Assembly: GCA_026315105.1 (NCBI GenBank)
Contig: CM048750.1
Coordinates: 167,552,549-167,616,548 of the forward strand
From: Locusta migratoria
Lineage: Eukaryota; Arthropoda; Insecta; Orthoptera; Acrididae
DNA: 64,000 nt
Direction of reading: 5' to 3'
Under the pieces are notes generated by a model, which had not been told where the DNA came from, did no database searches, and was given only the letters and a program-made list of their open reading frames with translations. The position numbers were made by a program, and so were the translations under genes. Positions 45,445 to 57,327 of the stretch are shown here, piece by piece. Within the stretch, counting starts at the first letter, position 1; each line of letters begins with the position of its first letter.

Positions 45445-47060
45445 TACATGTTGTTGACATGCTTACCTTACCTCCTAGCAAATGGAGTCGCTCGTCCAAC
45501 GTCACCGGCGTGCGCACAATCGACGGAAACACGGTCCCCTGTGCGTGAGCCGTCTAACGTAACGGTGTCACAATGTTTTCGAAACAGTAACAACGGGGGC
45601 CGTCAATGCGCACAGTATTACTGTTCGTTTTTGTAGCATCAACTGCGACCAGCTTTGCTAAAGAAGCGGCTACACTTCCTGCGCAACCTAGCCGTCATTT
45701 TGCACGAAAATGCGCGGGTGCATACAACGCAAGCTGTGGCTGCTCTGTTCGAAGGAAGGAAGCTTGAAGTTTAACATCCCGTCGACAGCGTGGACATTGG
45801 GGACGGTGCTCTGTTCGGTCGATGCGACTGGGAAGATACGAGCTTATGGAATAGTTTCACAGATTTGTGACTGGCTGGAAGACTTCCTAAGTAATACAAC
45901 GCAGTACGTTGTTCTTGACGGCGAGTGTTCATCAGAGACGAGTGTATCGTCAGGCGTGCCCCAGGGGAGTGTGATAGGACCGTTATTATTTTCTATCTAT
46001 ATAGATGATCTGATGTATAGAGTAACTTGTAATTTGCGGCTGTTTGCTGATAATGTTGTGGTGTTTGAGAGGTTCTCATCTTTAATTGACTGTAATAGTA
46101 TACAGGATGACAGACAAAATTTCTAGTTGGTGTGAACAATGGCAGCTAGCTCTCAAAGTAAAAAAATGGAAGGTGGTGCGCATGAGTAGGAAAAACAATC
46201 CCAAAATATTCGAATACAGCATTAGTAGTGAGCTTCTTGATGCTGTCGCGTCATTCAAATATCTAGGCGTAACATAGCAGAGCGATATGAAATGGAACGA
46301 ACATGTAAGGACAGTTGTAAGGCGGACAGCCGACTTCGGTTTATTGGGAGAATTTTGGGAAGATATACTTCATCTGTAAAGGAGGCCGCGTATAAAACGC
46401 TTGTACGACCATGGCTTCAGTATTGCTCAAGTGTTTGGCACCCCCAGCAGATCAGTTTAAAGGAAGACGTAGATGCAGTTTAGAGGCGAGCAGCTATGTT
46501 TGTTACTGGTAGGTTCGACCAATACGCGTCACGGAAATGCTCTGGCAACTCAACTGGGGATCGCTGGATGAAAGACGAGGATATTTAGAGGGCCGGAATT
46601 TGAAGCTGAGTGAGGTTATGATCTTGCTCGCCGCCTACTTACATTTCGCATAGTGATCACAAAGACAAGATAAAAGAAATTAGGGCTCTTTTTTTCCTCG
46701 TTCTATTTGGGAGTGGCATAGGAAAGGAAATGTCTAGTAGTGGTACAGTGTACCCTCCGCCACGCACCTTACGGTGGATTGCGGAGTATGTATGTAGATG
46801 TAGATGTACAAGTACTGTACCATCCATCATACTCCCCAGACATAAGTCCTTGTGACTATGAATCGATTGCGAAGATGAAGGAACCACTTCGTGACATTCG
46901 CTTCAGACCTGTTCCAAAGATTCGACGGGCAGCAGACCGCTCCATTTGCACCATCAACAGAACAGGCTCTGATAACGGTATTCTTCGCCTTCCTCATCGC
47001 TGGCAACGGGTTCTACAAAACGCTGTTGACTACACTGAAGGACAGTAACAGGTGCAAACA
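45445..47060 (+). pseudogene. Mariner-like transposase, split by a LINE
   Basis: The left part (about 45590-45768) carries QCAQYYCSFL, then LRPALLKKRLHFLRN and LAVILHENARVHTTQAVAAL. The second catalytic Asp (normally HDNAR) is Glu here. After the LINE insertion, it resumes at 46810 with LYHPSYSPDISPCDYESIAK (last catalytic Asp kept), MKEPLRDIRFRPVPKI, and ILRLPHRWQRVLQNAVDYTE, ending near 47048. The N-terminal domain is not recognised. Removing the LINE gives a natural continuation of the protein. It belongs to a different mariner lineage from the 39-kb copy. Confidence 0.85.
45769..46809 (+). mobile_element. CR1/Jockey-like LINE nested in mariner
   Basis: The only sense-strand CR1-like copy. 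45852-46126 has GIVSQICDWLEDFLSNTTQY, SGVPQGSVIGPLLFSIYIDD and LRLFADNVVVFERF, where the catalytic FADD is FADN. The next frames give WCEQWQLALKVKKWKVVRMS and FKYLGVT, then AAYKTLVRPWLQYCSSVWHP. It ends in the 3' UTR with GCGGAGTATG and GTAGATGTAGATGTA. AAGT just inside the left junction and at the right junction may be a short TSD. Younger than the mariner it splits. Confidence 0.88.
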
Positions 47061-47873
47061 TGTAACGCTTTTGTATCGGTTGTGAATAAATAGTTGCCGC
47101 TATTTAAGTTCCAACCCTCGTATTTCGCAAAGTGGGCCACAGGTACTTTAAAATATTGAGGCACTTCTTGAAGTCTACCGTTCTTACAACTTGTATAATG
47201 CACTATTCACTTTCGAAAGTATGACAGACGTCAGGGAAATTTTCTAATACAAAAGACTTCCATCAACACAGAAAAAATCCTAGAGAAATCTGGGTGTTGC
47301 GAGTCAGCCCTATAGAGACGATTGCGAAACTAGGAAAGTGAGCTGTCGTGGCCTCATATCGACCCGAACAGTTGCGGCGGTTCATCGAATTTCGATGAGA
47401 CGCATGCATAATTAAAAGGCGCAGGCACTTAGAGGCAAGCCCACAATAAATCATGAATCTCATTTAAATACAAACGCTTCGCGCCTTGCCACATAGCAAC
47501 TTTTAACCTTTGTAGCAGGCTTGAGAAAACTTGAGGGTTATAACTCAAACTTTTGTAATGAAAATGCTGCAAAAATACTAAATATCACCGAAAAAGTAAA
47601 ATAGTACAACTCAAAACGAATGTAATATATGAAGTTGCGACTTTACGTTGTTTGTATGTGCTGACCAAACTACGTTATATTGGCCATACACAACTTAAAC
47701 GGAATTGGCTATGTGGGGGTCTGTTGAATAAATATGGCTCGATGTAGTCCAAGGTTCGAACCATACATGCCCAGCAACTATAACTGCAAATACTACCTTG
47801 TACTTGTGAGCCTACAAACATTCTATGCATGGGCTATAATTTGCAAAATAATGACATGTAGAATTAAGCTAAA
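47061..47873. other. Unassigned stretch after mariner
   Basis: The first 50 bp (to about 47115) likely hold the mariner right end (CCGCTATTTAAGTTCCAACC). The rest has no recognisable feature. Confidence 0.35.
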
Positions 47874-49611
47874 TCTATCTATATATAAAAAGCTTGTGTG
47901 TGTACGTGCTGACAGACTTTTCTCCATGACCACATACTGCCACCCACTCGTGGTTGTGGTGGAAGATAGCCCTTGGTCTAATGATGTTAGTAAGGGAGTT
48001 TGGTCGCGGTGCGTGGCAGTGGGTGAGTAAGACGAGCAAAAATTCGCAAAATATGCAATAAATACTCTTAGGAATAGCTATATACTCTGTGACTTACGAA
48101 CTTTACGATACGAGTCAAAATCTGTTTATTCTTTCAATCGTCAGACAATGCGGTCCTTTCAGACTTTAATAACGACGAGGAATATCAAATACGCATTTTT
48201 TTAAATAGATCACATGTTTCTGTCAACCACACATTACCGAATATGAACAGAGACACAAAACAAAGAAAAAAATCCAGATAGACTCAAAGATAAAAATACT
48301 CGGGGAACATTGATCACTGTCGTGGAAGCATGGTTGAAACACAGACATCATTGATCTCTATACTATATGGATGTTGAACTTCAGCTGTCTGAGCGTGCCA
48401 GCCATAGATATTATTATTCCGTTTCTTGCCAAATTCAAATATGGTTGCTAAGAAGTATCACAAGAAAACGAAAAGAAAATACGTTTCAATTGCGCTCCCT
48501 TATTAGTCTATTACATGGTGTATTGACGTAAATTTCAAATCAACAAGGTAAGCAACAATGATTTATCATATAATAACTACTGGAAATTCGTATGCCAAAT
48601 TTAAACATGGCGGACAATGTAAAACGTGTGGAAAACATATGAATGTGCAGGCACGCTGTAATTCTATACTCAGAACCAGAGTTACACATCCAGTTTGTAT
48701 GGAGATCACTGACAGACATACATTAATGAATGTCTCTTAGGCCATAGATATTGATATGCCTGTGCCAGTAAGCTCAGTGGTCTGTGCTAATCAGTGCTCT
48801 CTGATACATATAGCCGCGACACTCTCTGCTGTGAAAGGTGTTACCGTTTGAGTCAAGAAAAACTATGCGATGTAGTCCTACTCATATCCCGGCGGCCTCC
48901 TGTGATAATGTTGGCAACAGATGTTGAATAACGAGAATCATGTGACATCGTCATAAGCCAATCGCGTGACACGCAAATATTTTGTCGTGAAATCAAGCAT
49001 ACAGCAGGAACAGCAGTATTTATCTACACTCTATGTGGTACGGTCATCTTTGCAACGATTTTATATCGTGTTATTGATGTTGCAAACATAAAAACACGAG
49101 GCTGCCAGGGTAGAAAGTAAAATTTTACCGAATCAGGTACATCCGTTGTTGTCACATCTCATTATGACCAGCACTTTCACGCGTAACTCTTGTGTATAGA
49201 GTCTCATGATTCACACAGTCTTACAATTCATTCCAAATTCCTATTCAAGAAGATATTTGTGAAAACTGTTACACATCAATATTCGCACTTATCCAATATC
49301 GTTTTCAGAAATGTAATTTGCCAGCCGCTTTCGGCGCTGCTGTTGCAATGTGTAACTTTATGAACACTACCTATCATTGAATTTACATTGTTCCGAAGCA
49401 CGGATTTAAATTAATTTCACTCTTAGTATGAAAAACTTTTCGACAATGACTTCTACTTAAATGTGACATCTTGGCTAGGAGAACTAAGTTTATTGACAGA
49501 GAGATCCAACAAGGATTGTGTTTTTGCTGACCTACGTCCGGAACCCAAAGAACCATAATATACACAAGACCTTCTTTAACAACCGTTGCGAAGCACGGGC
49601 ATATAAGCTAG
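47874..49611 (+). mobile_element. Candidate non-autonomous Helitron
   Basis: Begins TCTATCTATATATAAAAAGC after an A and ends ATATAAGCTAG before a T, so insertion is between A and T with no TSD. A hairpin lies 9 nt before the terminal CTAG: CCGT-T-GC, loop GAA, GC-ACGG (49583-49598). The 5'-TC, 3'-CTRR, hairpin and A/T target are together the Helitron signature. No Rep/helicase frame is present in 1.74 kb, so it would depend on an autonomous partner. The interior is AT-rich with no recognised capture. Confidence 0.65.
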
Positions 49612-50183
49612 TGATTAATAAATGAAACAGGTTTTAGTCTAGCGTCTGCATATGGTGCAAGCATCGCCAGATTTTCAGTTGAATAATGTTTGATGTATTA
49701 GAAGTGGTCCCACACAAAAGTAATAAATTAGAAATAAACCTTTTAAAATTATCAAAAAAGATACGTTAACTGTGTTATGAGAATAGTAGAAAAATCCCCA
49801 AACAAGTAATCATCGACGAAGCCCTGACACTCTGTCCATTTCGCGATCACTCAATACGAAATAATTGGAAGCTCAAAATAGATCAAATCTTGGTCCAACT
49901 AATATCTTAACACTCGTACAACCTCTTTCAGAATCGCTTGTACACTGTTAAGTTACGATGATGAAATGCAATCCCAAAAAGTAAGTTCATAAATTGGCTG
50001 TCATTTGCCGCGCATATTCCAACAATGTCCCACACGAAGCACTTCGGCTATCTTGATAGATCGTTCCTCTTCCAAGACGAGGCATAAAGTGTTCCTATTG
50101 TCCCAAGAAGCTCTCCTCATTAGCAGTCTAAATATTTTACTTGACCACAAGAGATTTTTCCCCTAGCCACTCTGTCATTGACA
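49612..50183. other. Unassigned stretch
   Basis: Nothing recognised between the candidate Helitron and the next SINE. Confidence 0.3.
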
Positions 50184-50195
50184 GATTGTCATCTT

Positions 50196-50394
50196 GCCGG
50201 CCGCGGTGGCCGAGGGGACTGAGGTGCTCCAGTCACGGTCTGCACGGCCACTACGGTCGGGGGTTCGAATCCCCCCTCGGGCATGGATATTTGTGCCGTC
50301 CTTAGAATAAGGTAGTTGATAAGTAGTTTGTAAGTTTAGGGACTGATGACCCCGTAGTTAAGTGCCATAAGCTATACAAACATTTGAACATTTA
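50196..50394 (+). mobile_element. SINE-A copy with diverged TSD
   Basis: A full-length copy. GATTGTCATC (50184-50193) and GATCGTCATC (50395-50404) are the probable TSD with one change. One hairpin arm has a single mismatch (AGTGCC). Confidence 0.93.
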
Positions 50395-50404
50395 GATCGT
50401 CATC

Positions 50405-51454
50405 CACTCCAGAAGAAGCACTGTTCGTAACAGAAAAAATTTCTTTGACTTATATTTGACCACTTCCGCACTAACTTAACATTTTGACTATTTTAAATAG
50501 ACTTTCAGTTACCTTGGTACTAATAATATATGAAACATGTCAGTTTCCACGAGTTTGACTGCTCATACTTACGCAATATTTACGTAACGTTACTAGCAAA
50601 ATAGACAAACACTCATCAAATAATTACACGAATATGAAGGCAAGATAGGCATATCGTGCTACTTGCAGCTGCTGAGTTATTATGGAGGATACTATGATCT
50701 GATTATATTTCATAATACATTATAGTAACAAGTGTAATAAATCTTTAAATGGATAGTGTGTTGCTTTCAAGGTGATAACTTGTGTTAATAAGCCTTCATC
50801 TGGCAAATAGTTGGTTGAAATTGTATGCCACATTGAAAAATTGGCAATTTTAAGTTTTATTTTGTTATCAATTAATAGAAATAAAAAATCCCAGAGACGG
50901 ATTTACGTCTCAAATATGTCAAATTCAATGCTTCAGATTGATCAATAATGTCTTATTTTGTTATGTTCAGAAACTATGAATATTAACTTTTGTAGTCTTC
51001 TAGATATTAAAATTATTGTTGGTTTGTGAGATGAGCCTCATTTGACGTCGTATATTCCTTCAGAATTAATGGATACGTAGCACTGTGATCTTCTTGTTGT
51101 TTAGAGGGGACTAGACTGCTCAGTCATCAGTCGCACTGTGACCTATTATGTTTTTCTGAGTTAAGAATGTGTCGATTAAGTCATCTCGCTGTCGCCTCAG
51201 CTCCCTTCAGAGGTGTGGGTTAAGCCAATGTTTGGGGCTCCCCATTGTTCATCAGAGTGTTACCTCGTCTTAAGCTGTCGCTAGCCTGTCCTGGCCCTCT
51301 TAAACGTCAGCTGCACGCCTCGCCCTCTTCCACAAGTGTCGCCCTGGCCTGTCGTACTGTTCCAGCAATTTGAATAATAATGTGGCATGAGGAGCACGTA
51401 TCTGTTATGTCACGAAGTTGACAAACACAACAAGATGAGGGATGGAAGATTAGG
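50405..51454. other. Unassigned, with a SINE tail scrap
   Basis: 51095-51135 resembles the antisense shared SINE tail (GGGGACTAGACTGCTCAGTC). The rest shows no feature. Confidence 0.4.
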
Positions 51455-51466
51455 GGTTAACCTACC

Positions 51467-51658
51467 GCCGGCCGCGGTGGCCGAGGGGACTGAGGCGCTC
51501 CAGTCGCGGTCTGCACGGCCACTACGGTCGGGGGTTCGAATCCCCCCCCGGGCATGGATATTTGTGCCGTCCTTAGTATTAAGTAGTTTGTAAGTTTAGG
51601 GACTGATGACCCCGTAGTTAAGTCCCATAAGCTTAACAAACATTTGAGCATTTGATTT
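51467..51658 (+). mobile_element. SINE-A copy with 9-bp TSD
   Basis: GGTTAACCT lies at 51455-51463 and 51659-51667. The head is perfect and the tail slightly shortened (one AGCTAGTTCATA-type unit is missing). Confidence 0.94.
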
Positions 51659-51866
51659 GGTTAACCTCCATCGACAGCATGGCCATCAGAGAACGGAGGA
51701 AGGAAATCAAAAGTGCTGAAATTTGCCTGGAGTGAATTAACCCTTTCAGACCCTCTGGCTACAATTGTGTATATAAATTTTACGGTGTCTAAGATAGATC
51801 AGAAACATTTTTTTCTCAATTGAAACAACATGTATATGACTATGAATGTTCAACCTTTTCATCGTG

Positions 51867-52067
51867 GCCGGCCGCGGTGGCCGCGGGGACTGAGGCGCTT
51901 CAGTCACGGTCTGCACGACCACTACGGTCGGGGGTTCGAATCCCCCCTCGGACATGGATATTTGTGCCGTCCTTAGTTGTAGCTAGTTCATAAGCAGTTT
52001 GTAAGTTTAGGGACTGATGACCTCGTAGTTAAGTCCCATAACCTCTACAAACATTTGAACATTTTTT
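51867..52067 (+). mobile_element. SINE-A copy with 11-bp TSD
   Basis: TTTTCATCGTG lies at 51856-51866 and 52068-52078. The 3' end is followed by a short T-run. Confidence 0.95.
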
Positions 52068-52399
52068 TTTTCATCGTGCACACTTACTGTCAACTGCGGA
52101 AGATCACTATAAAAATACCAAGTAATCAGCGCTGCACTGCGCAGCAGCTTGTGAACTCCAAAGAACACGCAAGTTGTGGGTTACTTGTATTCCACTGTAC
52201 AACTGAAAAGTAGTAGTAATTATTTTGCATGGCAACTATTGAATCATCACTTATTTAGTACAAATGTTAGTTCTACAACATTAATTATTTTAGTCCATAA
52301 AAAGGAGCCTTGCTTTTCAGCATATGCAATTTTGTAGTATGTAAATGGATGCATACAACAGCGTAAATCTTGAATATAAAATCATTAAAAACCTAAATT

Positions 52400-52566
52400 A
52401 AGAGGATTACAGCAAAAAGAATAATTTCCTTCCTCCAGAAAAAAATCTGGCCTGGAAGAGTGAAATGACGGAAAACCTAAAACTAATTGGCCGAAGTCGG
52501 ATTTGAACCACCGTCCTCTCGAATGCGAGTCCACGGTGCTAATCACCCGGCCACCTCACTCGGTCA
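52400..52566 (-). mobile_element. SINE-C copy
   Basis: The minus strand has CCGAGTGAGGTGGCCGGGTG, GACTCGCATTCGAGAGGACG and GGTTCAAATCC, then a tail with TTTTCCGTCATTTC. It lacks the distal body seen in the 26.3-kb copy. Confidence 0.82.
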
Positions 52567-52576
52567 CAGCAATCTG

Positions 52577-53502
52577 ACAAGGAGACCACATGGGTATCGG
52601 ATTATAGAATTTCTTTATATTTATGGTACGTTAAGTTCAGAACTTAAATAACAATCACCCAAAGCCATTCGACGCAACTCTCAAAAATTTTCGAGATAAT
52701 CGACTTTAAAGTTTCGCAAAGTACACGTAAGTACTAAGTACCAATACTTAAAACGGTTGCTGCATCTGCACGTGTGGATCGCGTGGTAGAGTTCTGGCCT
52801 TCCAACCTCAGGGTCAGTGGTTCGAATCCTGTCATGGCAACTTTTATTTCCGTTGTGTTCGAATACTTACACAGTTTTAATATCTGATGGTAATTTTCAC
52901 GAAAAGTGCACGTGTTTTTGTTTATTCATAATTTTCTATATTTTGTGGAAGGTTGTTATAGATAGTCAATCAAGAAACGTAAGTCAATTTTTTTACAGTA
53001 TTGGCTTCACTATTAGTTGACGACGGTAGTCTTTCAGTTTGTTACGAGCTACGGCACTGTATCTGGAAAGTCATCTCCCTAGATACTAATGGCTTTCCAA
53101 GAAGCAATTCTACTCAACTACCTTTTTACGTGACCACAACAAGGGTTTCAACTCGTCGACATACATATAAAGAATTGACACAACACGTGCAATTAGAGAT
53201 CCGAAAATGTTTTATATAACTGAATATTAAAACGGAAAAAAATATATGTCCCAATGGGATTCGAACCTCCGACTATTGTTGTAACGCCAGTACGCTATCA
53301 CCTGAGCTAAACCGACAGATGCAGCAACTGTTCTAATAACTGGTACTTACGCGCACTTTGCAAAATTTCAAAGTCGGTTTTCTCAAGAATTTTTTTGATA
53401 CTTGCGTCGAATTGCTTCGGCTGACTGTTATTTAAGATCTGAACTTCACGTATCATGGATATAAAGAAATTTTAAAATCCGATACTCATGTGGTCTCCTT
53501 GT
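52577..53502. repeat. Long inverted-repeat element with tRNA-like segments
   Basis: The left arm (52577-52768) and right arm (53316-53502) are about 190-bp imperfect inverted copies, from ACAAGGAGACCACATG to GTTGCTGCATCTG. Immediately inside each arm is a tRNA-like stretch with a B box. The left is 52770-52841 (GGTTCGAATCC, Gly-TCC-like loop CTTCCAA). The right is 53250-53315 on the minus strand (TTTAGCTCAGGTGATAGC, GGTTCGAATCC). Weak similarity continues inward for about 100 bp. Two SINEs in inverted orientation or a fold-back transposon are both possible. No transposase was seen. Confidence 0.75.
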
Positions 53503-53586
53503 GAATACAATTATTATAACCCAGGGTTGCCGTGCCTAGCTGATACGTCGTCGAGACGGATAGGGGAGTATACAATAAGTAAAAAT

Positions 53587-55135
53587 GATTGTTGTTGTGG
53601 TTTTCAATCCGGAGACTGGTTTGATGCAGCTCTCCGTCCTACTCTATCCTGAGCAAACCTCTTCAACTCCCCATAAGAAGGGCAACCTACATCCATTTGA
53701 ATTTGCCTACTATGTTCATCTTTTGGTCTTCTCTTTTTTTAGTTAAGGTAGCCAGAAATGCCTTTCCTCTCCAATTCTATTACGTACCTCCTCATTAGTT
53801 ACGCGATCCACCTAATCTTCAGCAATCTTCTGTAACACCACATTTCAAAAGCCTCTATCCTCTTCCTGTCCGCACTGTTTATCGTCCATGTTTCACTCCC
53901 ATACAAAGCAATACCCCACACAAATGCCTTCAGAAAGGACTTTCTTACGCTTAAATTAATATTAGACGTTAATAAATTTCTCTATTTCAAAAACGCTTTT
54001 CTTCCCATTGCCATTCTGCATTTTATATCCTCTGTACTGCGAGAATCGCATGTTATTTTACTGCCCAAGTAACAAACCTTTAGTGATTCGTTACCTAATT
54101 TAATTCCTTCCGCATCGCCTGATTTTCTAAGACCGCATTCTATTACCCTTGTTTTGCTCTTGTTAATGTTCATTTTATATGCTCCTTTCAACACACTGTC
54201 CATTCCGTTCAACTGCTCCTCAAAGTCCTTTGCTGTCTCTGACAGAATTACAATGTCATCAGCAAAACGCAAGGTTTTCATTTCTTCACCCTGAACTTTA
54301 ATTCTTTCTCCAAATTTCTCCTTGCTTTCTTTCATAGCTTGCTCAATGTACAAACTGAATAACATTGGGGAAAGGCTACAACCCTGTCTTACGCCTTCCC
54401 AATCTCTGCATCCCTTTCATGCCCTTCCACTCTGATAACTGCTGTCTGGTTTTTGTACTAGTTGTAAATAACCTTTCGCTGTCTACTCCTGCTTGCTTCA
54501 GGACTTGAAAGAGTTTATTCCAATCAACATTGTCAAAAGCCTTCTCCAAATCTACGAAAGCTATAAATGTAGGTTTGCCTTTCCTTGATCTATCTTCTAG
54601 GATAAGCCGTAAAGTGATGATTGCCTCCCATGTTCCTACATTTCTCCTGAATCAAAACTGGTCTTCCCCAAGGTCGGCTTCTACCAGCTTTTCCATTCTT
54701 CTGTAAATAGTTCGTGTTAAAATTTTGCAACCGTGACTAATTAAACTGATGGTTCTGTAATCTTCACACCTGTCTGCACCTGCTTTCTTTAAAATGGAGA
54801 TTATTACATTTTTCTTAAAGTTTGAGGGCATTTCCTCTGTCTCATACAACTTATGCTCCAGGTGAAATAGTTTTGTCACGGTTGGCGCTCCCAGAGACTT
54901 CAGTAGTTCTGAGGGGCCTTGTTTCGACTTGGATCTTTCAGTGCTCTGTCAAATTCTTCTCTCAGTATAGTATCTCCTATTTCATCTTCATCTAAATCCT
55001 CTTTCCTTCCTACAATATTGCTTGTAAGTTCATTTTCTTTGTAGAGCCACTCAATATACTCTGGCCTCCTTTCAGCTTTCGCTTCTTTGCTGAGAACGGG
55101 TTTTCCACCAGAGTTCTTTATATTCATACAGATGA
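53587..55135 (-). mobile_element. RTE LINE, RT core and 3' end
   Basis: The most complete RT of this family here. Minus frames, 5' to 3', are as follows. 55127-54900 has VLSKEAKAERRPEYIEWLY and DTILREEFDRALKDPSRNKA. 54879-54652 has SNFKKNVIISILKKAGADRC, EDYRTISLISHGCKILTRTI and EADLGEDQF. 54365-53982 has MLFSLYIEQAMKESKEKFGE, LRFADDIVILSETAKDFEEQ (catalytic FADD intact) and RSTEDIKCRMAMGRKAFLK. The C-terminal domain and terminus end at 53587 with TTGTTGTTGTGGTTTTC. Frame changes around 54400-54640 and 53700-53960 break it. The endonuclease is missing (5' truncation). The linker also carries a SINE-free join, unlike the 26-kb copy. Confidence 0.92.
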
Positions 55136-56066
55136 TAATCTTGTGTCCAAATGTTTCTTTTATTTTTCATAAAAGTTTGTCATAATTGAAAGATCCGATG
55201 TTGACAGTTTAATTCATCGAAACCGATCATCTGAATTAAGATTATAAGCTATCTTGGCCATTTGTCATAAAACAAAAATTCACTATTTTTCATTTGGAAC
55301 ACAGTTATGTGGAACATGGTGCGGCACAACTAGTCGGTATACCATATTTTCCAGAGACTGTACCTTTTTTCTCTTTTCTGTATTTATAAAATTCCATGCA
55401 AGTCAGCTTATAGTTAAACTGGCATTGTAAGATCGATTCCACAGCACCTGGCAGCAGTCTGTCTCATTAGTCCACATAAGCGGAAATACTATTTGCACAG
55501 TGGTGTTGTGTGGAGAAATATAAAACAGATACATGTACTGGTATTATTTTAGGAATTGACATTTGCGTCCAGCTTTTCAATTTATTAAAGAAAGCAAAAT
55601 CACCTTTCTTTTCCGCGGAGCCTTTAGAGTACCACTCTTCCCGAGTTACGCTTAGCTTCTAAAAAGCTATTCACATACATATATACCTGGTAACAAATGT
55701 TGCCTGAAATCTTCACACCATTCTTAGTCAAGCATCACTCAATCGGGGATTTCAGACAGCGACATTCAATCAAATATTTGATATTTGTTAAAACAATTAG
55801 CCTATTTCTTTACGCAACGAAATGCTATAATATAGAAAACTACTGTCTATTCCCCAAATTTCAGAGTAAATTTAGGGTTTTCTTTATTTTGTTCAGACTC
55901 ATCTTTGTTTCCATGTCAGTAAAACTGTAAGTATTACTTTCATTGAGACATCTTTGAGTGTCCATTAAAACATTTCTTACATCAACTATCGAGATAGTCT
56001 TCACGCTTTTCATCTTTTTTTCAAACATAGCCACGGCTTACTGCCGAAATGTGAAGTAAATTTCAT
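55136..56066. other. Unassigned AT-rich stretch
   Basis: The 77-codon frame at 55697-55930 has no domain. No repeats are recognised. Confidence 0.3.
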
Positions 56067-56259
56067 TCAAATGTTTGTAATTCTATGGGACTAAACTACG
56101 TTGGTCATTAGTCCCTAGACTTATAAACTACTTAACTAAGGTAAACTAACCTAAAGACAACACACACATCTATGCCCGAGGGAGGATTCGAACCTCCGAC
56201 ACAGGAGAACGCGCGATCCGTAACGTGTCGCTCCAGACCGCTCGGTACTCCCGCGCGAC
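56067..56259 (-). mobile_element. SINE-B copy
   Basis: The minus strand has GCGCGGGAGTACCGAGCGG (one head base lost), the B box GGAGGTTCGAATCC, and a tail with GGGACTAATGACC. The hairpin's right arm is GTCCC. Confidence 0.88.
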
Positions 56260-56469
56260 CTGAACCTGCATTTAGATGTTGCACCTCCAGTTTGCGTTAC
56301 TTCAGTTCTTGATTGAGGCTCGTAACAGTATTTTGCAAAATCGGGGCAAAATTGTGTCTTGTAGGGATGTGTAGGGATCACTGGATATAAGAACGTCGGT
56401 GAAATTTTAGAATCGACGGCACAGGCCCAGCGGGCAATTGCTGGCAATAGCTGTCGATCGCTGGAATGG

Positions 56470-57160
56470 AGCCGACCAATCGTGGCGAAGTTTGAAATAC
56501 CAGAACCTCCCCTTTTCAAATTTTTCGGACAGTAAATACGGCAGAAATACAAAAAATAAAAAATAAAAAAAGAACAAGCCGTTTGTAATATAATTGTAAC
56601 TGGAAACGAACCGTTCATCTGACATGAAAATTGAATAGCCTTATTGGTAGAGGGGAAAATTCTCTACAACTTCGCTCTATTATGTTTTTTTTTTTTTTCA
56701 TATCTTGCATCGTTGCAGGGATATTTGCAAAGAAAAAAAATGACGATTTGACGATGTCTGTCCGGCTGTAACCTATTCCCACTTTTTAGGTCGAACCGTT
56801 CAACCGATCGGCACCAAATTTTACAGACATAATTGTTGGCTACCAGAGACATCGCTTTTTGAAATATTTCGGACAAAAAATACGTTAGTAATACCAAAAA
56901 AAGCCGTTTTTAATGTAATTTTAATTGCAAATAAACCGTCCATCTGACTCTAAATTGAATAAACGAATTTGTAGAGGAGAAAATTCTATACAAGTTCGTT
57001 CCCTTATGTTTTTTATATCTCGTATCATTTGAAATATTTGCAAAAATATTGGACACCCTCCATTGAATCAACGAAAAGCAGCCGTTCGGAGATGTCACGT
57101 GACATTCCTCGCCCAGAACTCTCTCTGGCAAATGCCATCGTGCTTGCGTATTTGATGATT
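56470..57160. repeat. Diverged tandem duplication, unit about 340 bp
   Basis: 56525-56740 and 56870-57050 align through CGGACA-AAATACG, AGCCGTTT-TAAT, ACCGTYCATCTGA, TTGAATA and GAGGRGAAAATTCT. Spacing is about 340 bp. Both copies show the same order of blocks. Function and family are unknown. Minus frames across it are not conserved as protein. Confidence 0.65.
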
Positions 57161-57327
57161 TTCTTATTGTAACTTACACGTTGTCATGTAATGGCGCACT
57201 GAAGAATTAACAAAAACACGTCATTCTTCGTACAATAAATGATAATCTAGTGTCTACAAATGCCATATTAGCATCAGTTAACAACTGCTATCAATAGTAT
57301 GACATTAAAGAAGGTAATTTTTAACTG

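Noticed and set aside
51457..51651. Recurrent GGFEPPTVVAVQT frames at SINE-A copies
   Set aside because: Antisense translation of the tRNA-like head, the same at every copy.
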